Positions 38,746-49,462 of a stretch of DNA of 64,000 bases are shown here, one piece after another. Position 1 is the stretch's first letter; every line of letters starts with the position of its first letter. Origin of the DNA: Epiperipatus broadwayi. Lineage: Eukaryota; Onychophora; Udeonychophora; Euonychophora; Peripatidae. The translations under genes and the position numbers were made by a program. The stretch spans positions 5,285,770-5,349,769 of the forward strand of contig JAQFVV010012420.1 in the NCBI GenBank assembly GCA_028023455.1, read 5' to 3'. The notes under the pieces are model-generated. The model was not told where the DNA came from. It did no database searches and was given only the letters and a program-made list of their open reading frames with translations.

Positions 38746-39312
38746 TTAATCCAAACCGTCCTCAGCAAAGTGATCCAAGTGAATGTGGGACATCTCTATA
38801 TTAATGAGGTCTGATGTTGTTAGGCAGTCAGAGACTTGTGATTGAACTTGTAGATGGCTTGGTGATATATTTGTTGGTTGAGGAATCGCATCCATGAAGT
38901 CTTCGGTGTCTGATGGAGTAGAGTAATCTGTCTGAGATTCATCGGGAGAATCAATGGTATCTAAGGTTGTAAGATCCATGGTTTTCCTCTTTTTTTCTAT
39001 GGATTTGTGAAGCTTTGAGTTGGATTTATCGGAGATTTGTTTGTTAGAGGGGGGTGGTGAGTAAAGTACCGGGTGGGAGCTGTCATCATCAGAGCTTGAT
39101 TTATCTGAGCGAATTGATTTTCTTTTAATTTTCTTAATTGTATTTTGGGTATTTGTTGTGTCAATTTTTTGAGGATTTTGAAGTTGATTAGTGTTGTTTT
39201 CCTTTTCCTGTTCTTTTGATAGTAGTGTTATTTTATTGTCATAAGATTTTTGTTCGAATTTTAGACTTGAGACATTCTCTGTTTGCTGTAACAGTTGTGA
39301 ATCTTCGATCAT
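38746..39312 (-). CDS. element C middle ORF, small Ser/Asp-rich protein
   Basis: 188 residues, intact. Its ATG overlaps the TGA of ORF1 by 4 bases (ATGA, 39312-39309) and its own TAA is 6 bases before the ORF2 ATG. The protein is hydrophilic, with a basic patch (IKKIKRKSIRSDKSSSDDD, nuclear-localisation-like), a second basic patch (KSIEKKRKT) and an acidic/Thr-rich C-terminal half (TDYSTPSDTEDFMDAIP). It has no recognised domain. It may correspond to the charged C-terminal tail of ORF1 in A and B, separated here by a frame change. Both readings, a true third ORF translated by termination-reinitiation or a frameshifted ORF1 tail, remain open. Confidence 0.7.
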   Translation of the reverse strand: MIEDSQLLQQTENVSSLKFEQKSYDNKITLLSKEQEKENNTNQLQNPQKIDTTNTQNTIKKIKRKSIRSDKSSSDDDSSHPVLYSPPPSNKQISDKSNSKLHKSIEKKRKTMDLTTLDTIDSPDESQTDYSTPSDTEDFMDAIPQPTNISPSHLQVQSQVSDCLTTSDLINIEMSHIHLDHFAEDGLD

Positions 39313-41342
39313 GCTGACTTTCGGGTTGGGTGTTTGATGGATCTTTTCGTCTGGTAGGTTAATTCTTGCAGGAGTTGAAGAATTGCAGATAGTTTGTGGT
39401 TCACTCTGTTTAGGTTGTTATCAGTTGTTTTAAGCTGGTTAGGAGTTATATTGGAAGAATTGTTTTGACATTTTTTGAGTGTATTTTCTTCATCGCCTGG
39501 GTTTATCTTGTTCTCTTTAGATGGTTTGGTCATATTATCTTCTTTTGTAGAAAGAGTTTGACCTAATATTATTTCTTGGGGATTAGTATAAGTTGTTTCG
39601 AATGTTTGATCTTGAGTATTATTAGTTTGCGTGATTGGTTTAGGAGCAGTATTTGTTGTTGTTTGGTTCTCTGATTTACTACTATTAGTGTAAAGGTTGA
39701 CGTTTGTTCTTTCTTGAATATTTTCATTTTGAAATATAGTTTTGGATGTGGAAGGTTTTGTTGGAGGATTTATTTGAATCTGAATATCTGGGTTTGTGAG
39801 GTTGCTGTTTGAATTAGTCCTATGTGATGATTGTCTATTTAAGGACTTGTTAATAGGTCTACCAGGACATTTGTGAAATTTATTCATTTTAATACCACAG
39901 TGTGTGCATATTCTTGCTGCACAGTCTTTAATGAGGTGTGTTCTTTGAAGGCAGAAGAAACATTGTGGTTGTACTCCTCTGAATGTCAAAACCATAGGAG
40001 AGCCTCTTGCTGTAATAATAGTGGGTATGTCAGTGGGTATAATGTTTTTCTTTAATGTAAGTGTGAAGGTAACTGTATTGGACAGGATTTGATCTTCGAA
40101 GTGAGGATTTAATAGGTGTTTAAATTTGCTAACTGAACCATAATTAATAAGGATGTCTTGTATTTCTTGTTCATTTAAGTGGGCAAGGCAGTTTTGAATT
40201 CTGCCAGATAGTGTAACTGGACGGTTCATATCTATGGAGCATAGTATATAATTTCCTAAAGATTTGTAGTTATTTTTAAAATTCATTCGGTCTGCCCACG
40301 TTTTAAACTCTACGATCACATAGCGGTCATTGGGATGATTAAGGATCATGTGAATGCCTCTGCCTAATTGCTTTTGATTGATTAGACTGTAGAGTTGTTC
40401 TACAGGGAATTTATATAAAGCACATTGATGATTTGTTATGGCTAAGATTAAAGACTTATCGCTGTAATAGTTTGCAAACGATTTATATAGAGAGTTGGGT
40501 ATCGTTTTGTTGAACTCATTGTTTATTTCTAGGAACATATCATCGTTAATATTGTTTATATTAAAAGAGACATTTTCCTGCGTGTTTGATTCTTTTTCTA
40601 TGTCTAATTCTGTGAGATTCAAATATAATTCGTTGAGATTATCGGCCTTAATATTTTCAGAGATGCTCTCAGAATTTTTTGACCTTACGATATTTGCGTA
40701 CGTAGTGGGATTTTCCAATATTGATATTGAGGTAATTGGTTTAGCTTGCACGTTAGCTGATGTAGCAATGGATTGTTCTGAGCTAAAATCTTTGATTGTT
40801 TTAGAATGAAATTTATCAGTTTTATAATTTATTTCTTCTTTTTTATTTTTAAATTTACTGTTGACAAACGGTACTGACACAGTACTGGTTTTGTCGACCT
40901 CTGGTGGAAAATGTTTTACTTTAAAAATTTCGTCGGTATCATTTTGTTGGTAATTTTGTTTATTTCCAGATATAGTTTTAATTGAATTGTTGGGCAAAGG
41001 AAATTGCTCATTATAATCTTCTGTGGTTGAGTAAAGGCTTCGGAGAGGTAATGATTGGTTTTCGCTTGTATCAATAGTTTCGCTTGACGAGATATTTATT
41101 CTATTGTTTGTATTAGGGGTAAGTTGAATATTTTCTAAACTTTTGTTGATATTTGCAATGGAATTTTCTTTTGATTTACTCATTTGTGGGTTTTTATTTG
41201 TTGTAACGGGTGGTTTAGATGCATTTAGATTAGATCTAAGGCTATACAATTTACGGCCGATGACCGCATTGTTGGGTTGAATGCTGAGATCGGGGCTTAC
41301 TTTATTTTTAGTTTTATCGGTTATATTATCACTTTCCATCAT
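39309..41342 (-). CDS. element C ORF1, gag-like protein with two CCHC-like knuckles
   Basis: 677 residues, intact. The N-terminal ~270 residues are low-complexity (N, S, T, K). About 270-430 hold the family block (NKTIPNSLYKSFANYYSDKS, then CALYKFPVEQLYSLINQKQL, then VIVEFKTWADRMNFKNNYK, and IPTIITARGSPMVLTFRGV). Knuckle 1 is CFFCLQRTHLIKDC; knuckle 2 is the spaced variant CTHCGIKMNKFHKC. The C-terminal region is rich in N/T/Q. No PGRP-type AT-hook is present here or in the middle ORF. The start was chosen as the first ATG of the open frame, 141 bases from the element's 5' end. By family it is the RNA-binding component of the retrotransposition particle. Confidence 0.9.
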   Translation of the reverse strand: MMESDNITDKTKNKVSPDLSIQPNNAVIGRKLYSLRSNLNASKPPVTTNKNPQMSKSKENSIANINKSLENIQLTPNTNNRINISSSETIDTSENQSLPLRSLYSTTEDYNEQFPLPNNSIKTISGNKQNYQQNDTDEIFKVKHFPPEVDKTSTVSVPFVNSKFKNKKEEINYKTDKFHSKTIKDFSSEQSIATSANVQAKPITSISILENPTTYANIVRSKNSESISENIKADNLNELYLNLTELDIEKESNTQENVSFNINNINDDMFLEINNEFNKTIPNSLYKSFANYYSDKSLILAITNHQCALYKFPVEQLYSLINQKQLGRGIHMILNHPNDRYVIVEFKTWADRMNFKNNYKSLGNYILCSIDMNRPVTLSGRIQNCLAHLNEQEIQDILINYGSVSKFKHLLNPHFEDQILSNTVTFTLTLKKNIIPTDIPTIITARGSPMVLTFRGVQPQCFFCLQRTHLIKDCAARICTHCGIKMNKFHKCPGRPINKSLNRQSSHRTNSNSNLTNPDIQIQINPPTKPSTSKTIFQNENIQERTNVNLYTNSSKSENQTTTNTAPKPITQTNNTQDQTFETTYTNPQEIILGQTLSTKEDNMTKPSKENKINPGDEENTLKKCQNNSSNITPNQLKTTDNNLNRVNHKLSAILQLLQELTYQTKRSIKHPTRKSA

Positions 41343-41482
41343 ATAAAATGATTAAAAAGTTGACTTACCTTGAATAACAGACGTAAAGGTAAAGGGACAG
41401 TCGTCCCGTCTTCCTAAAACTGTAAAACACTAAGGGACGCTTTTTAAGACTAGTAACGAAGATGGCTGCCAAAAGTGGAAGT
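41343..41482 (-). other. element C 5' UTR
   Basis: 140 bases between the TSD and the ORF1 ATG; the GC-richest part of the element, with a GGGAC..GTCCC self-complementary patch near 41395-41410. Confidence 0.7.
41459..41466 (+). promoter_or_regulatory. YY1-like motif near the 5' end of element C
   Basis: AAGATGGC (in GAAGATGGCTGCC) matches the YY1 core and lies 17-24 bases inside the element's 5' end. Mammalian L1 also carries a YY1 site close to its 5' end; functional equivalence is inference. Confidence 0.4.
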
Positions 41483-41499
41483 AAAACAGTTTGTAAGTT

Positions 41500-42097
41500 A
41501 AAAGTTATTATGAATAAAAGAGGCTAAACACCCTATTTTATTCTTTCCATCAACTGTAGCTGTATTGTACTACATTTGTGATACAATAGTATTGACATTA
41601 GCAATTTAGAATTAAAATTATTAAATTCCTGAAAAGAAAGAATAGTATTTTATAAATACAATCTGTAAGTTATAAATTACTATATTATATACTAATAAGT
41701 TACAATCTGTAAATTATATTTCTTTTTTAGTTAAATAAATAAAAAAAGAGAATAATAAAATGTTACTTTTGATTTTTGCTAAGATAAGAATATAAATTCT
41801 TATCGTAAAACAATTAACCTTACTTAAAATTAAAATCACAGCATTCTTTCACCATAATTAAAGATGGCCACTAGGGGGGGTGACTTTGGAAATAAAAAAT
41901 ACATTAAATTTGTCAAAGTTAAAAAGGTGTAAACAGAATGTGCATGCAGACTAAAATCAGGGAGGGATTATAAAATGCAAATGTATGAGAGAGCATACAT
42001 CTTAAGTTTGTCATTTTCATCTTCTTTTGTCTGGTTATATATAATCTGAAATAGCAATTTGATATAAATTGATTTTTCTATGAGATCATATAAAATA
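41500..42097. other. AT-rich non-coding DNA
   Basis: No ORF or repeat recognised. A GGGGGGG run is near 41874. Confidence 0.5.
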
Positions 42098-42235
42098 TAC
42101 CAAGCTGTTCTTTTTTTTTTTTAAGTGTCATAGCATCGGCCGGGACGCGAACCCACAACCCGGGCAACTGCCTGCAAGTGCAAGGCAATCGTGCTGACCT
42201 CTCGACCACCAATACAAGACTACCAAGCTGTTCTT
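42098..42235 (-). mobile_element. tRNA-derived SINE, copy 1, with 15-bp TSD
   Basis: TACCAAGCTGTTCTT flanks the insert at 42098-42112 and 42221-42235. Read on the minus strand, the insert is tRNA-like: an A-box-like TGGTGGTCGAGAGGTCAGCA, a B box GGTTCGCGTCCC, and a short poly(A) tail (poly-T on the plus strand at 42113-42122). It is only about 108 bases, so little beyond the tRNA-like head is present. Shares more than 80 bases with 51778-51875. Confidence 0.9.
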
Positions 42236-42716
42236 ACCAGTGGATTGAACAATTGTAACATATGTGAGTTGAGAAGAGTTTGTTTGCTGATGCTTTCTTC
42301 CTTCATGTAGTCGTAATAATACTGTGAATCATTGAACCCTGGACTATATATAAGCTGCAATAAGATCATACAATGGATCCCTTACAGGAGAAACAAAATC
42401 ATGCATGATAATTCACACAATAATGTAATTGAAGAATTGAAACTTAAGCAGTAATAAATTTTATTTCACGTACTAGAAGTAATCACCATTGTGAACTATA
42501 ATTCTGTCAAATGCTGTGTTGAATCAGATTACAGAAGATCTGAATCATAAGAATGTTAACTTTAATAATCACTTAATTTTGATCTTATATTTTATTCTCT
42601 TATTAGTATTAGAAATATTTATAATATTTATGAATTAATAAACATTATGAATATAATTTACTTTATTGTCTATCTAAATTTATTATTAGTGTATTATGAG
42701 CTAAATTCTATTATTA
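42236..42716. other. AT-rich non-coding DNA
   Basis: Nothing recognised. Confidence 0.5.
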
Positions 42717-43030
42717 TTTTGCCAAATAAATTGCCAATGCCATATCTAAAAATATAATCCTACAGAATGTGTGAAATCATCATTTAATAGCGATTAATAT
42801 CCTGACGCCTAATAAACAAATTAAAACCAGTTCTTTCCCCAACTATCAGTAAAAGTTAGTTATGTTAAACTGGGTTGGTGACCAGGAAAAATAATTACTT
42901 TCATGAAAAATACCTGATATATTCCCTTTAAATGAATTATCAGAGTAAATTTAATTTGATGACCGAATACATGGAATTTAAAGCATACAAACCCAAAGAT
43001 AATGATAAATAGTATAATATGTATAACCTC
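42717..43030 (-). mobile_element. dispersed repeat, copy 2
   Basis: Second copy of the repeat at 22134-22482, preceded by a short TTATTATT. It lacks about 40 bases present in copy 1 (the GGTGGGAAGAGCC portion). Confidence 0.6.
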
Positions 43031-43639
43031 ATACCTCCAAAAATGTCCAAAACACACTTTTTCCAAATAAGAATCAACATATAAACATTAATTACAATTC
43101 AACAAATAAAAATAACTTCTTTAACAAAAAAAATTAATCACTGAAAATTTTTCAGAAAAATGTCTAATAGTAAAAACCTTGCTAATCTTTATACCTGGGT
43201 TTGAACCCCATTAAAATCGAAATACACAGTTTGTAAAAGAAAAATCAAGTACATATTAATAATTAATATAAGTGAACTGTTTAAAAGTTTTTCTTTAACA
43301 AAAGTAATTTATCTACAGGAATTTTTCAACAAAACAAACTTTTGCTCCATACAAAAGTCACAAAAAATGGCAACCCCCAGGCCATGTAACCATATGAATG
43401 GTCCCAATACAATTTCCATGCTATCATAGATCTCAGAGACTACTGAAAACCTATGTCAATGCTACAAGCAACAAATTTCAAGTAGTTAATATTAAAAGAT
43501 CTCAAAATCAGCCAACAGTAATTTTTTCATTGTTTTTTTCAAAGAATTAATACAGAATGACATTACAAAGTTCTATTTACAAAGACAAAAGATCAGCCAC
43601 CCACCCACACACATACATGTACTGGAATACTGATGAACT
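43031..43639. other. AT-rich DNA, probably 5' part of the following relic
   Basis: No clear homology visible. A tRNA B-box-like string at about 43200 stands alone. Confidence 0.35.
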
Positions 43640-44940
43640 CAAATTAATTAATAACTGATTCAATAACAGTATACCAAGGAGACTATATATTGTTTTTCAG
43701 AAGATTATTTACCCTCGGTTAATCATATTATCAGGCAGAGATGTGAATATATCACTAAACTACTTTCTCAGATCCCTGCTATATGAAGCCATTACTCTGC
43801 ATGCGCTATGGGATACAGTGTTGAGAATTGCAGCCCATCCTAACCTTGATATTTTGTGCTAGAATTTTTTAAAGATAATCAGAAGACCCATTTATAAATA
43901 ATTCAGACTATCAAAACACCATCACCATAGTACTCAAAATATATACATTTGATATGACATCAAGGCTTTATAAAATATGATGGAGTCATTTGGCAGTCAC
44001 TGTGTTTCAACCAATATACCTTAGCAACACACCAATAACTATCTATAGCAAGAACTTTGACTTTAAGCTCAGGTTACATGCAAATATAGATCCAAACTGT
44101 ATCTTCACCCAAATAGTGTATCATAGAACATGCTATGTTTCTTTGTGAGGGTTCAAACCACAGTGCTGTTCATGTGGACTATTTGGTCACCTTCCTACAC
44201 ACTTCAATATCAGTGAGACATAAGCACAACCACTATACAATAGATCACAGTTGGTCACATTGAGGATAATAACCACATAAAAAGAGTTACCGTAGACACA
44301 AATATTAAAACCCAAATTCAAACTTGTTCTCTCAACCTGACAAACTCCTTACACCCCCTATAGTTCAAACAACAAAAGAAGCTAATTGCACCATAAATAA
44401 ACCAAACAACATGCATGACAACAATTCAAATCCCAAACAAATGGTTCCAAAACATCCACATGAGTTGCCTGACACACAACATATTCCAGAGGCAACAAGC
44501 AGCACCATAACTATGTCATAGTAAAATAGCTCCAATCAAATGACTAACACTATTGAGACAAATTTTTTGCATGTCACACAAAACAATACTTCATCATCAC
44601 TCTCACCATATCTCCTGCTTGTTGCACCAACTGCAACAGAGACCAAAAGACTACTTGGTCAACCAAAAAAGAAATGACATGTAAAGGGAACTAAAACACA
44701 AGGATTGCTAGTTCAGACATAATGACCAGCCCCATTGGTTCATGCCTACCAACCCAATTTAAGTATGCTCAATACCCACAGACATCACAGTACAACAAAA
44801 ATATCATGTCCAATCTTCCACTCTCATATTACACCCAAATGGATGTAGGGTTTCCCCTATTCAGCAATTCAAACACAACAAATAATACTGTGTTAGAACT
44901 GTCTACCTATCATACTTACACTTCCATCACTCAAATCTAG
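43640..44940 (+). pseudogene. LINE relic D, gag-like ORF1 (decayed)
   Basis: Contains SLLYEAITLHALWDTVLRIA at about 43768-43830, matching LLYEELTATALWDTVSSI of element A. Also present are a degraded knuckle near 44155-44205 (QCCSCGLFGHLPTHF, last Cys lost), an N/T/Q/P-rich region, and at 44642-44677 TKRLLGQPKKK in the position of the AT-hook, where the core Arg appears as Gln (CGA to CAA would do this). Numerous stops and shifts. No ORF2 follows; the Merlin element and then a different LINE lie downstream. Confidence 0.65.
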
Positions 44941-45476
44941 CCTCATAATCAACTCAAATCATAAGACTCACACTACCTAGTTCCACAACAACATAACTTC
45001 ATACATTCCCTATTTAACATACCCAATATTTCATCATTGTATTAACATATTTAAACAGGCTAGAAAACACTTAAAAGCCACCAATACCAGAATTGCTTTT
45101 TCTAACAGTTTTGACAACAGTTGATCTATCCCTACAATATCAACCAGAAAAACACAGCCTATAAATCTTGAAGCCACACACAAAAATTTACCATCCAGAT
45201 CAACTCAAATGCCCAAGGGTATGTTACCAATTAAAATCCCCTGAATTCTTAAAAAAAACTGATGAACATACAAATAAAGAACATACACAACTAATGGACA
45301 AACACACCCCTAGACAGCTTATCTAAATACAAAAATAACCAAAAGACACCCTCAACAACCTCCATACCAACCACACGCTCATTAATTGCCATGGAATCTT
45401 CTAAACCAATCCAAAAAAGTTTGAAACCATGATTTATTAATAAATCACAGAACACTGATGGAAATACAAGTTTATA
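44941..45476. other. non-coding, possibly remainder of relic D
   Basis: CA-rich composition similar to the ORF1 tails of A and B, but no alignable protein motif. Confidence 0.35.
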
Positions 45477-45485
45477 TATATATTG

Positions 45486-47634
45486 GGTGCTGATATAGTA
45501 CGCGCTCGGTGGCCATTTTGAATTTGGAAACACCCAAAAACACTGCTGGCACATGCAAGCGATAAATGTCATCGACTAGAAACACTCATTTTTCAAAAAC
45601 GTAAAACGCCTGAGGCACTGCAATTAAAAAAGGTGGTGGGGAGGGACTACACTTAAAAAAATGGCGGGAAAACGTCACATTAAATAGACTACGGTGCTAC
45701 TACCCAAAAAAAGGGCGGGAAAAGAAAAAGAAGTGAAAATTAAAAAATACTTTAAAATAAACCAAAAACGCTAATTTATATATATATAGTCATAATCAAA
45801 CATTGCAATATTTACAAAAATCCGTTAAAATATAGCGATCACTAGAAAAATAATATAATGCTATAAATCAAACCTTACTTTAAAATAAACCAAAAACGCT
45901 AATTTATATATATAGTCATAATCAAACATTGCAATATTTACAAAAATCCGTTAAAATATAGCCACCACTAGAAAAAATCAAACATTACTTTGAAATAAAC
46001 CAAAAACGCCAATTTATATATATAATCATAATCAAACATTACTTTAAAATAAACCAGAAAACGCTAATATATATAGTCATGATAATCAAATATTGCAATC
46101 GTAAATCTCAAAAGATTAACCCTATGTTAAAGCATTTTTTTAAAAAAAAAAAATCGTAAATGGTATTTACAAAAACACGTTAAAATATAGCGATCATTAG
46201 AAAAATAATAAATGCTATTTTAAAAATATCAGTCCGGTCTATCAACGCTATATACTAAATCAGTATTATAATTTTAAAAAACAATATTTAAAAACTATAA
46301 TGCTATAAATCAAACATTGAGTTGTAGCGTCACATTGAATAGCCAAAGGTTATACTATGGAAAAAAAAGGGCGGGAAAAGAAAAAGAGATGAAAATTAAA
46401 AAATACTTTAAAATAAACCAAAAATGCTAATTTATATATATATAGTCATAATCAAACATTGCAATATTTACAAAAATCCGTTAAAATATAGCGATCACTA
46501 GAAAAAAATATAATGCTATAAATCAAACCTTCTTTAAAATAAACAAAAACGCTAATTTTAAAAGTTAATCAAACTAATATTTACAAAAGTAAAAATACAC
46601 ACAGAAAAAAGATAAATCAAACCTTACTTTAAAATAAACCAAAAAGCTAATTTATATATATAGTCATAATCAAACATTGCAATATTTACAAAAATCCGTT
46701 AAAATATAGCCACCACTAGAAAAAATCAAACATTACTTTGAAATAAACCAAAAACGCCAATTTATATATATAATCATAATCAAACATTACTTTAAAATAA
46801 ACCAGAAAATGCTAATATATATAGTCATGATAATCAAATATTGCAATCGTAAATCTCAAAAGATTAACCCTATGTTAAAGCATTTTTTTTAAAAAAAAAA
46901 ATCGTAAATGGTATTTACAAAAACACGTTAAAATATAGCGATCATTAGAAAAATAATAAATGCTATTTTAAAAATATCAGTCCGGTCTATCAATGCTATA
47001 TGCTACATCAGTATTATAATTTAAAAAAACAATATTTAAAAACTATAATGCTATAAATCAAACATTGAGTTGTAACGTCACATTGAATAGTCAAAGGTTA
47101 TACTATGGAAAAAAAGAGCGGGAAAAGAAAAAGAGATGAAAATTAAAAAATACTTTAAAATAAACCAAAAACGCTAATTTATATATATATAGTCATAATC
47201 AAACATTGCAATAGCATTTATTTAAATAATTTTTTACTAATATTTTAATAATTTAAAAAAAATTACCAGCTCTCGATCGGATGGATGGTCGTCCGCTCAG
47301 GCTAAATTTGGTTCTTTCTAGATCTCTTCATTACTGCAATACCACAAAACATCAAATTATACTTTTAAGATTTAGGTTTATTATTTTAAAGAAGACACCA
47401 GTAAAATTAATTTATTCAGGAAATATCGCAGCTTGATATGGCCTCTTTCAAATTTATTTTTAAAACTGTCTACTTGGGTCGGTATGTATGACGTAAGATA
47501 ATTTCCAAGAATTATAGTTCGGGATGGGGGCTTTGTCTTACTAAGATAAAAGAAAGTGTTAAGTTAGACTTTCAAATTTAAAAAAACAACAACTGTAAAA
47601 CAGTTCTAATGGACTTTTATGCCTCAAGCCTAAC
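45486..47634 (+). repeat. left inverted-repeat arm of Merlin element
   Basis: Pairs with 49615-51027 over its whole length, except for an extra ~740-base segment (about 46372-47110) that is a second copy of about 45715-46370. Contains GGCGGGAAAA-type motifs at 45663, 45714, 46370 and about 47117, and many copies of a unit containing AAAATAAACCAAAAACGCTA followed by GTCATAATCAAACATTGCAA (for example at 45750, 45880, 46405 and 47155). Confidence 0.93.
46372..47110 (+). repeat. segment duplicated only in the left arm
   Basis: A diverged tandem copy of about 45715-46370, bounded by the same GCGGGAAAAGAAAAAG motif, which probably served as the crossover site. Absent from the right arm. Contains a small unique stretch near 46550-46610. 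Confidence 0.8.
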
Positions 47635-48042
47635 TAGTCATGAAATGCAAAAGAGGGTTAAAATTTATTATAAAAAAATTGGGGTTTTGGTTATAATAAA
47701 TTAATGATTTCAAAATATAATCGCACTGTAACATATTATACATCACAACTTGTACTCATATATATATATATATGTGCCGATACATGTATTACTTGTAAGA
47801 TTTTAGTTTTAACACTTTAAAGACGCAAATAAAATTATTTGGTAATTTATTATAAAAAAATATAAAAATAAATTGGCAATAAATTATAAGACACAACTTG
47901 TACTCATATATATTTATTCCGAAAATATTGCAAAAACAAAAAAGCACAAAAAGAGTCCTGCTTTTCATTAATATTAAAAAAAAAACAACTGAAATATAAA
48001 GAAAGGGTGTGTGTTCATGTGATCATATGACTTGAAAATTGG

Positions 48043-48050
48043 TATAAAAG
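48043..48050 (+). promoter_or_regulatory. TATA box of Merlin transposase
   Basis: TATAAAAG lies 105 bases before the preferred ATG; a start site near 48072-48078 would give a short 5' UTR. Confidence 0.6.
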
Positions 48051-48147
48051 ACGAGTTTCGATACAAAATCTTTGGTCTTTAGTAACCAAATTTCTTGTGC
48101 TTTCTCTGAGACATATATCGGTACCCATATATCTTTGGATCTTAACC

Positions 48148-49143
48148 ATGGCATTGAAGTCATTCTATTTTGACATAATCTCTAGCGAGGATCAAGCTAT
48201 TACTTTTTTGAAAGATAATAATCTTTTAAATGATGAAGACAGGAAGAGGCCATGTGAAAAATGTGGCAACGCCATGTTAGAAAAACGGAGGAAAAACCGC
48301 AAAGGGGAGTGGGTCCCCACTATGAGATGTTCAACATGTTATACCACGCGATCTATTCGTACAGGCAATCCATTTTTTCACTATATGGATGTAACTGGCA
48401 GGGTTAATAGTCGATTAACAATATGCCAGATTCTGGAATTAGTTTATTTTTTCATTTCGGATATGCAGACAAGAATGGCGGCGAAGATGTCCAGCAAATC
48501 GTTAAACACAGTGGTAGATTGGTTCAATTTTTGTAGGGAAGTCTGTTCCCGAGCAATCAACAAAAAGGGACAGTTAATAGGAACTCCAGAAGAACCAATC
48601 CAAATTGACGAAGCACGATTTGCTGGCCGAAGAAAATACAATAAGGGAAGAATGTTGAGCGGTGATCAACCATCCACTTCCATCGACAAATCTGTAGCTA
48701 TAACTAATAATAGAAATCATGGTGCCCGAATAGACGGACCTTGGGTATTTGGGCTGAAAAAGGGGTTAGATTGCCGCTACTTTACTGTGAAACGTAGAGA
48801 TAAAGCGACATTGATTCCCATAATTCAAAGGGAATGTGCGGCTGGCTCTGTTATTCACTCAGACGAGTGGCCAGCCTATTCAGACCTCAATGCTAGAGGT
48901 TTTCAGCATTCCACCGTCAACCACCAACAGAACTATGTGAATCCGGTGACAGGTGCACATACGCAGTCAATCGAACGATCATGGCTGGAAGCGAAATGTA
49001 AAATATTAAAAAAAATGAGAGGGACTTCACCGGATTTACTGCAGTCCCATTTGGATGCAATCTGTTGGCGGATGGACAAAAAGCATCTTAATGATCGGGA
49101 TCTGCTTATTGCATTTCTAAAAGATGCTAAAGATACCTGCTGA
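48148..49143 (+). CDS. Merlin/IS1016-like DDE transposase
   Basis: 331 residues from the ATG at 48148, whose context ACCATGG is an ideal Kozak match; an upstream in-frame ATG at 48097 would add 17 residues but has poorer context. An N-terminal zinc ribbon is C36-x2-C39 and C61-x2-C64. The DDE catalytic core (ISXO2/IS1595-like) shows D154 in PIQIDEARFAGRRKYNKGR, D239 in VIHSDEWPAYSDL, and the terminal signature GAHTQSIERSWLEAK with E276 as the likely third acidic residue. No stop or frameshift. The protein should bind the terminal repeats and catalyse cut-and-paste transposition. It is more GC-rich than the arms. It lies centrally, 1,980 bases between arms. Confidence 0.93.
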   Translation: MALKSFYFDIISSEDQAITFLKDNNLLNDEDRKRPCEKCGNAMLEKRRKNRKGEWVPTMRCSTCYTTRSIRTGNPFFHYMDVTGRVNSRLTICQILELVYFFISDMQTRMAAKMSSKSLNTVVDWFNFCREVCSRAINKKGQLIGTPEEPIQIDEARFAGRRKYNKGRMLSGDQPSTSIDKSVAITNNRNHGARIDGPWVFGLKKGLDCRYFTVKRRDKATLIPIIQRECAAGSVIHSDEWPAYSDLNARGFQHSTVNHQQNYVNPVTGAHTQSIERSWLEAKCKILKKMRGTSPDLLQSHLDAICWRMDKKHLNDRDLLIAFLKDAKDTC

Positions 49144-49462
49144 CGGTGAAAAGGTTAGTTTTTTTATTTATTTAAAAGTCATTACCTTTTAAATTTGAAA
49201 TACTCAACAAATTTTAATTTATTTATGGGTGTATTCTTTTTTTACTTTCTAGTGCATATATTTCGATGTAGTCGGACAACGTAGTCCATCATGTCAGCTG
49301 CCATACCACCCCATCCAGTATTATGAATGCCTAATAAAATATATTCTTTAATTATATTTGCGTATTCACTTATTGTTGCTAATTCTGTCTATCATTCCGT
49401 TTCACCTTCTATGTATCATAGTAGGCCTGTTTGTCAAATTCAAACCCATCCCAGACCACGTG

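Larger units (their letters stand above)
35196..41499 (-). mobile_element. LINE element C with 17-bp target-site duplication
   Basis: The sequence AAAACAGTTTGTAAGTT at 35196-35212 recurs at 41483-41499. The element between (35213-41482, 6.27 kb, minus strand) therefore has a clean TSD and is probably full length. It contains a 5' UTR, ORF1 (41342-39309), a second small ORF overlapping it by 4 bases, ORF2 (38739-35511, one frameshift) and a 3' UTR ending AATAAA..TTGTTGAAATG, homologous to the 3' ends of A and B. Unlike A and B it has no (TAA)n tail and did not insert in a microsatellite. It is a related but distinct subfamily. Confidence 0.88.

Noticed and set aside
38746-41342. AT-hook in element C
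   Set aside because: Basic patches are present but no GRP core was found in either ORF.
43190-43215. B-box-like GGGTTTGAACCCC
   Set aside because: Isolated palindromic string; no upstream A box.
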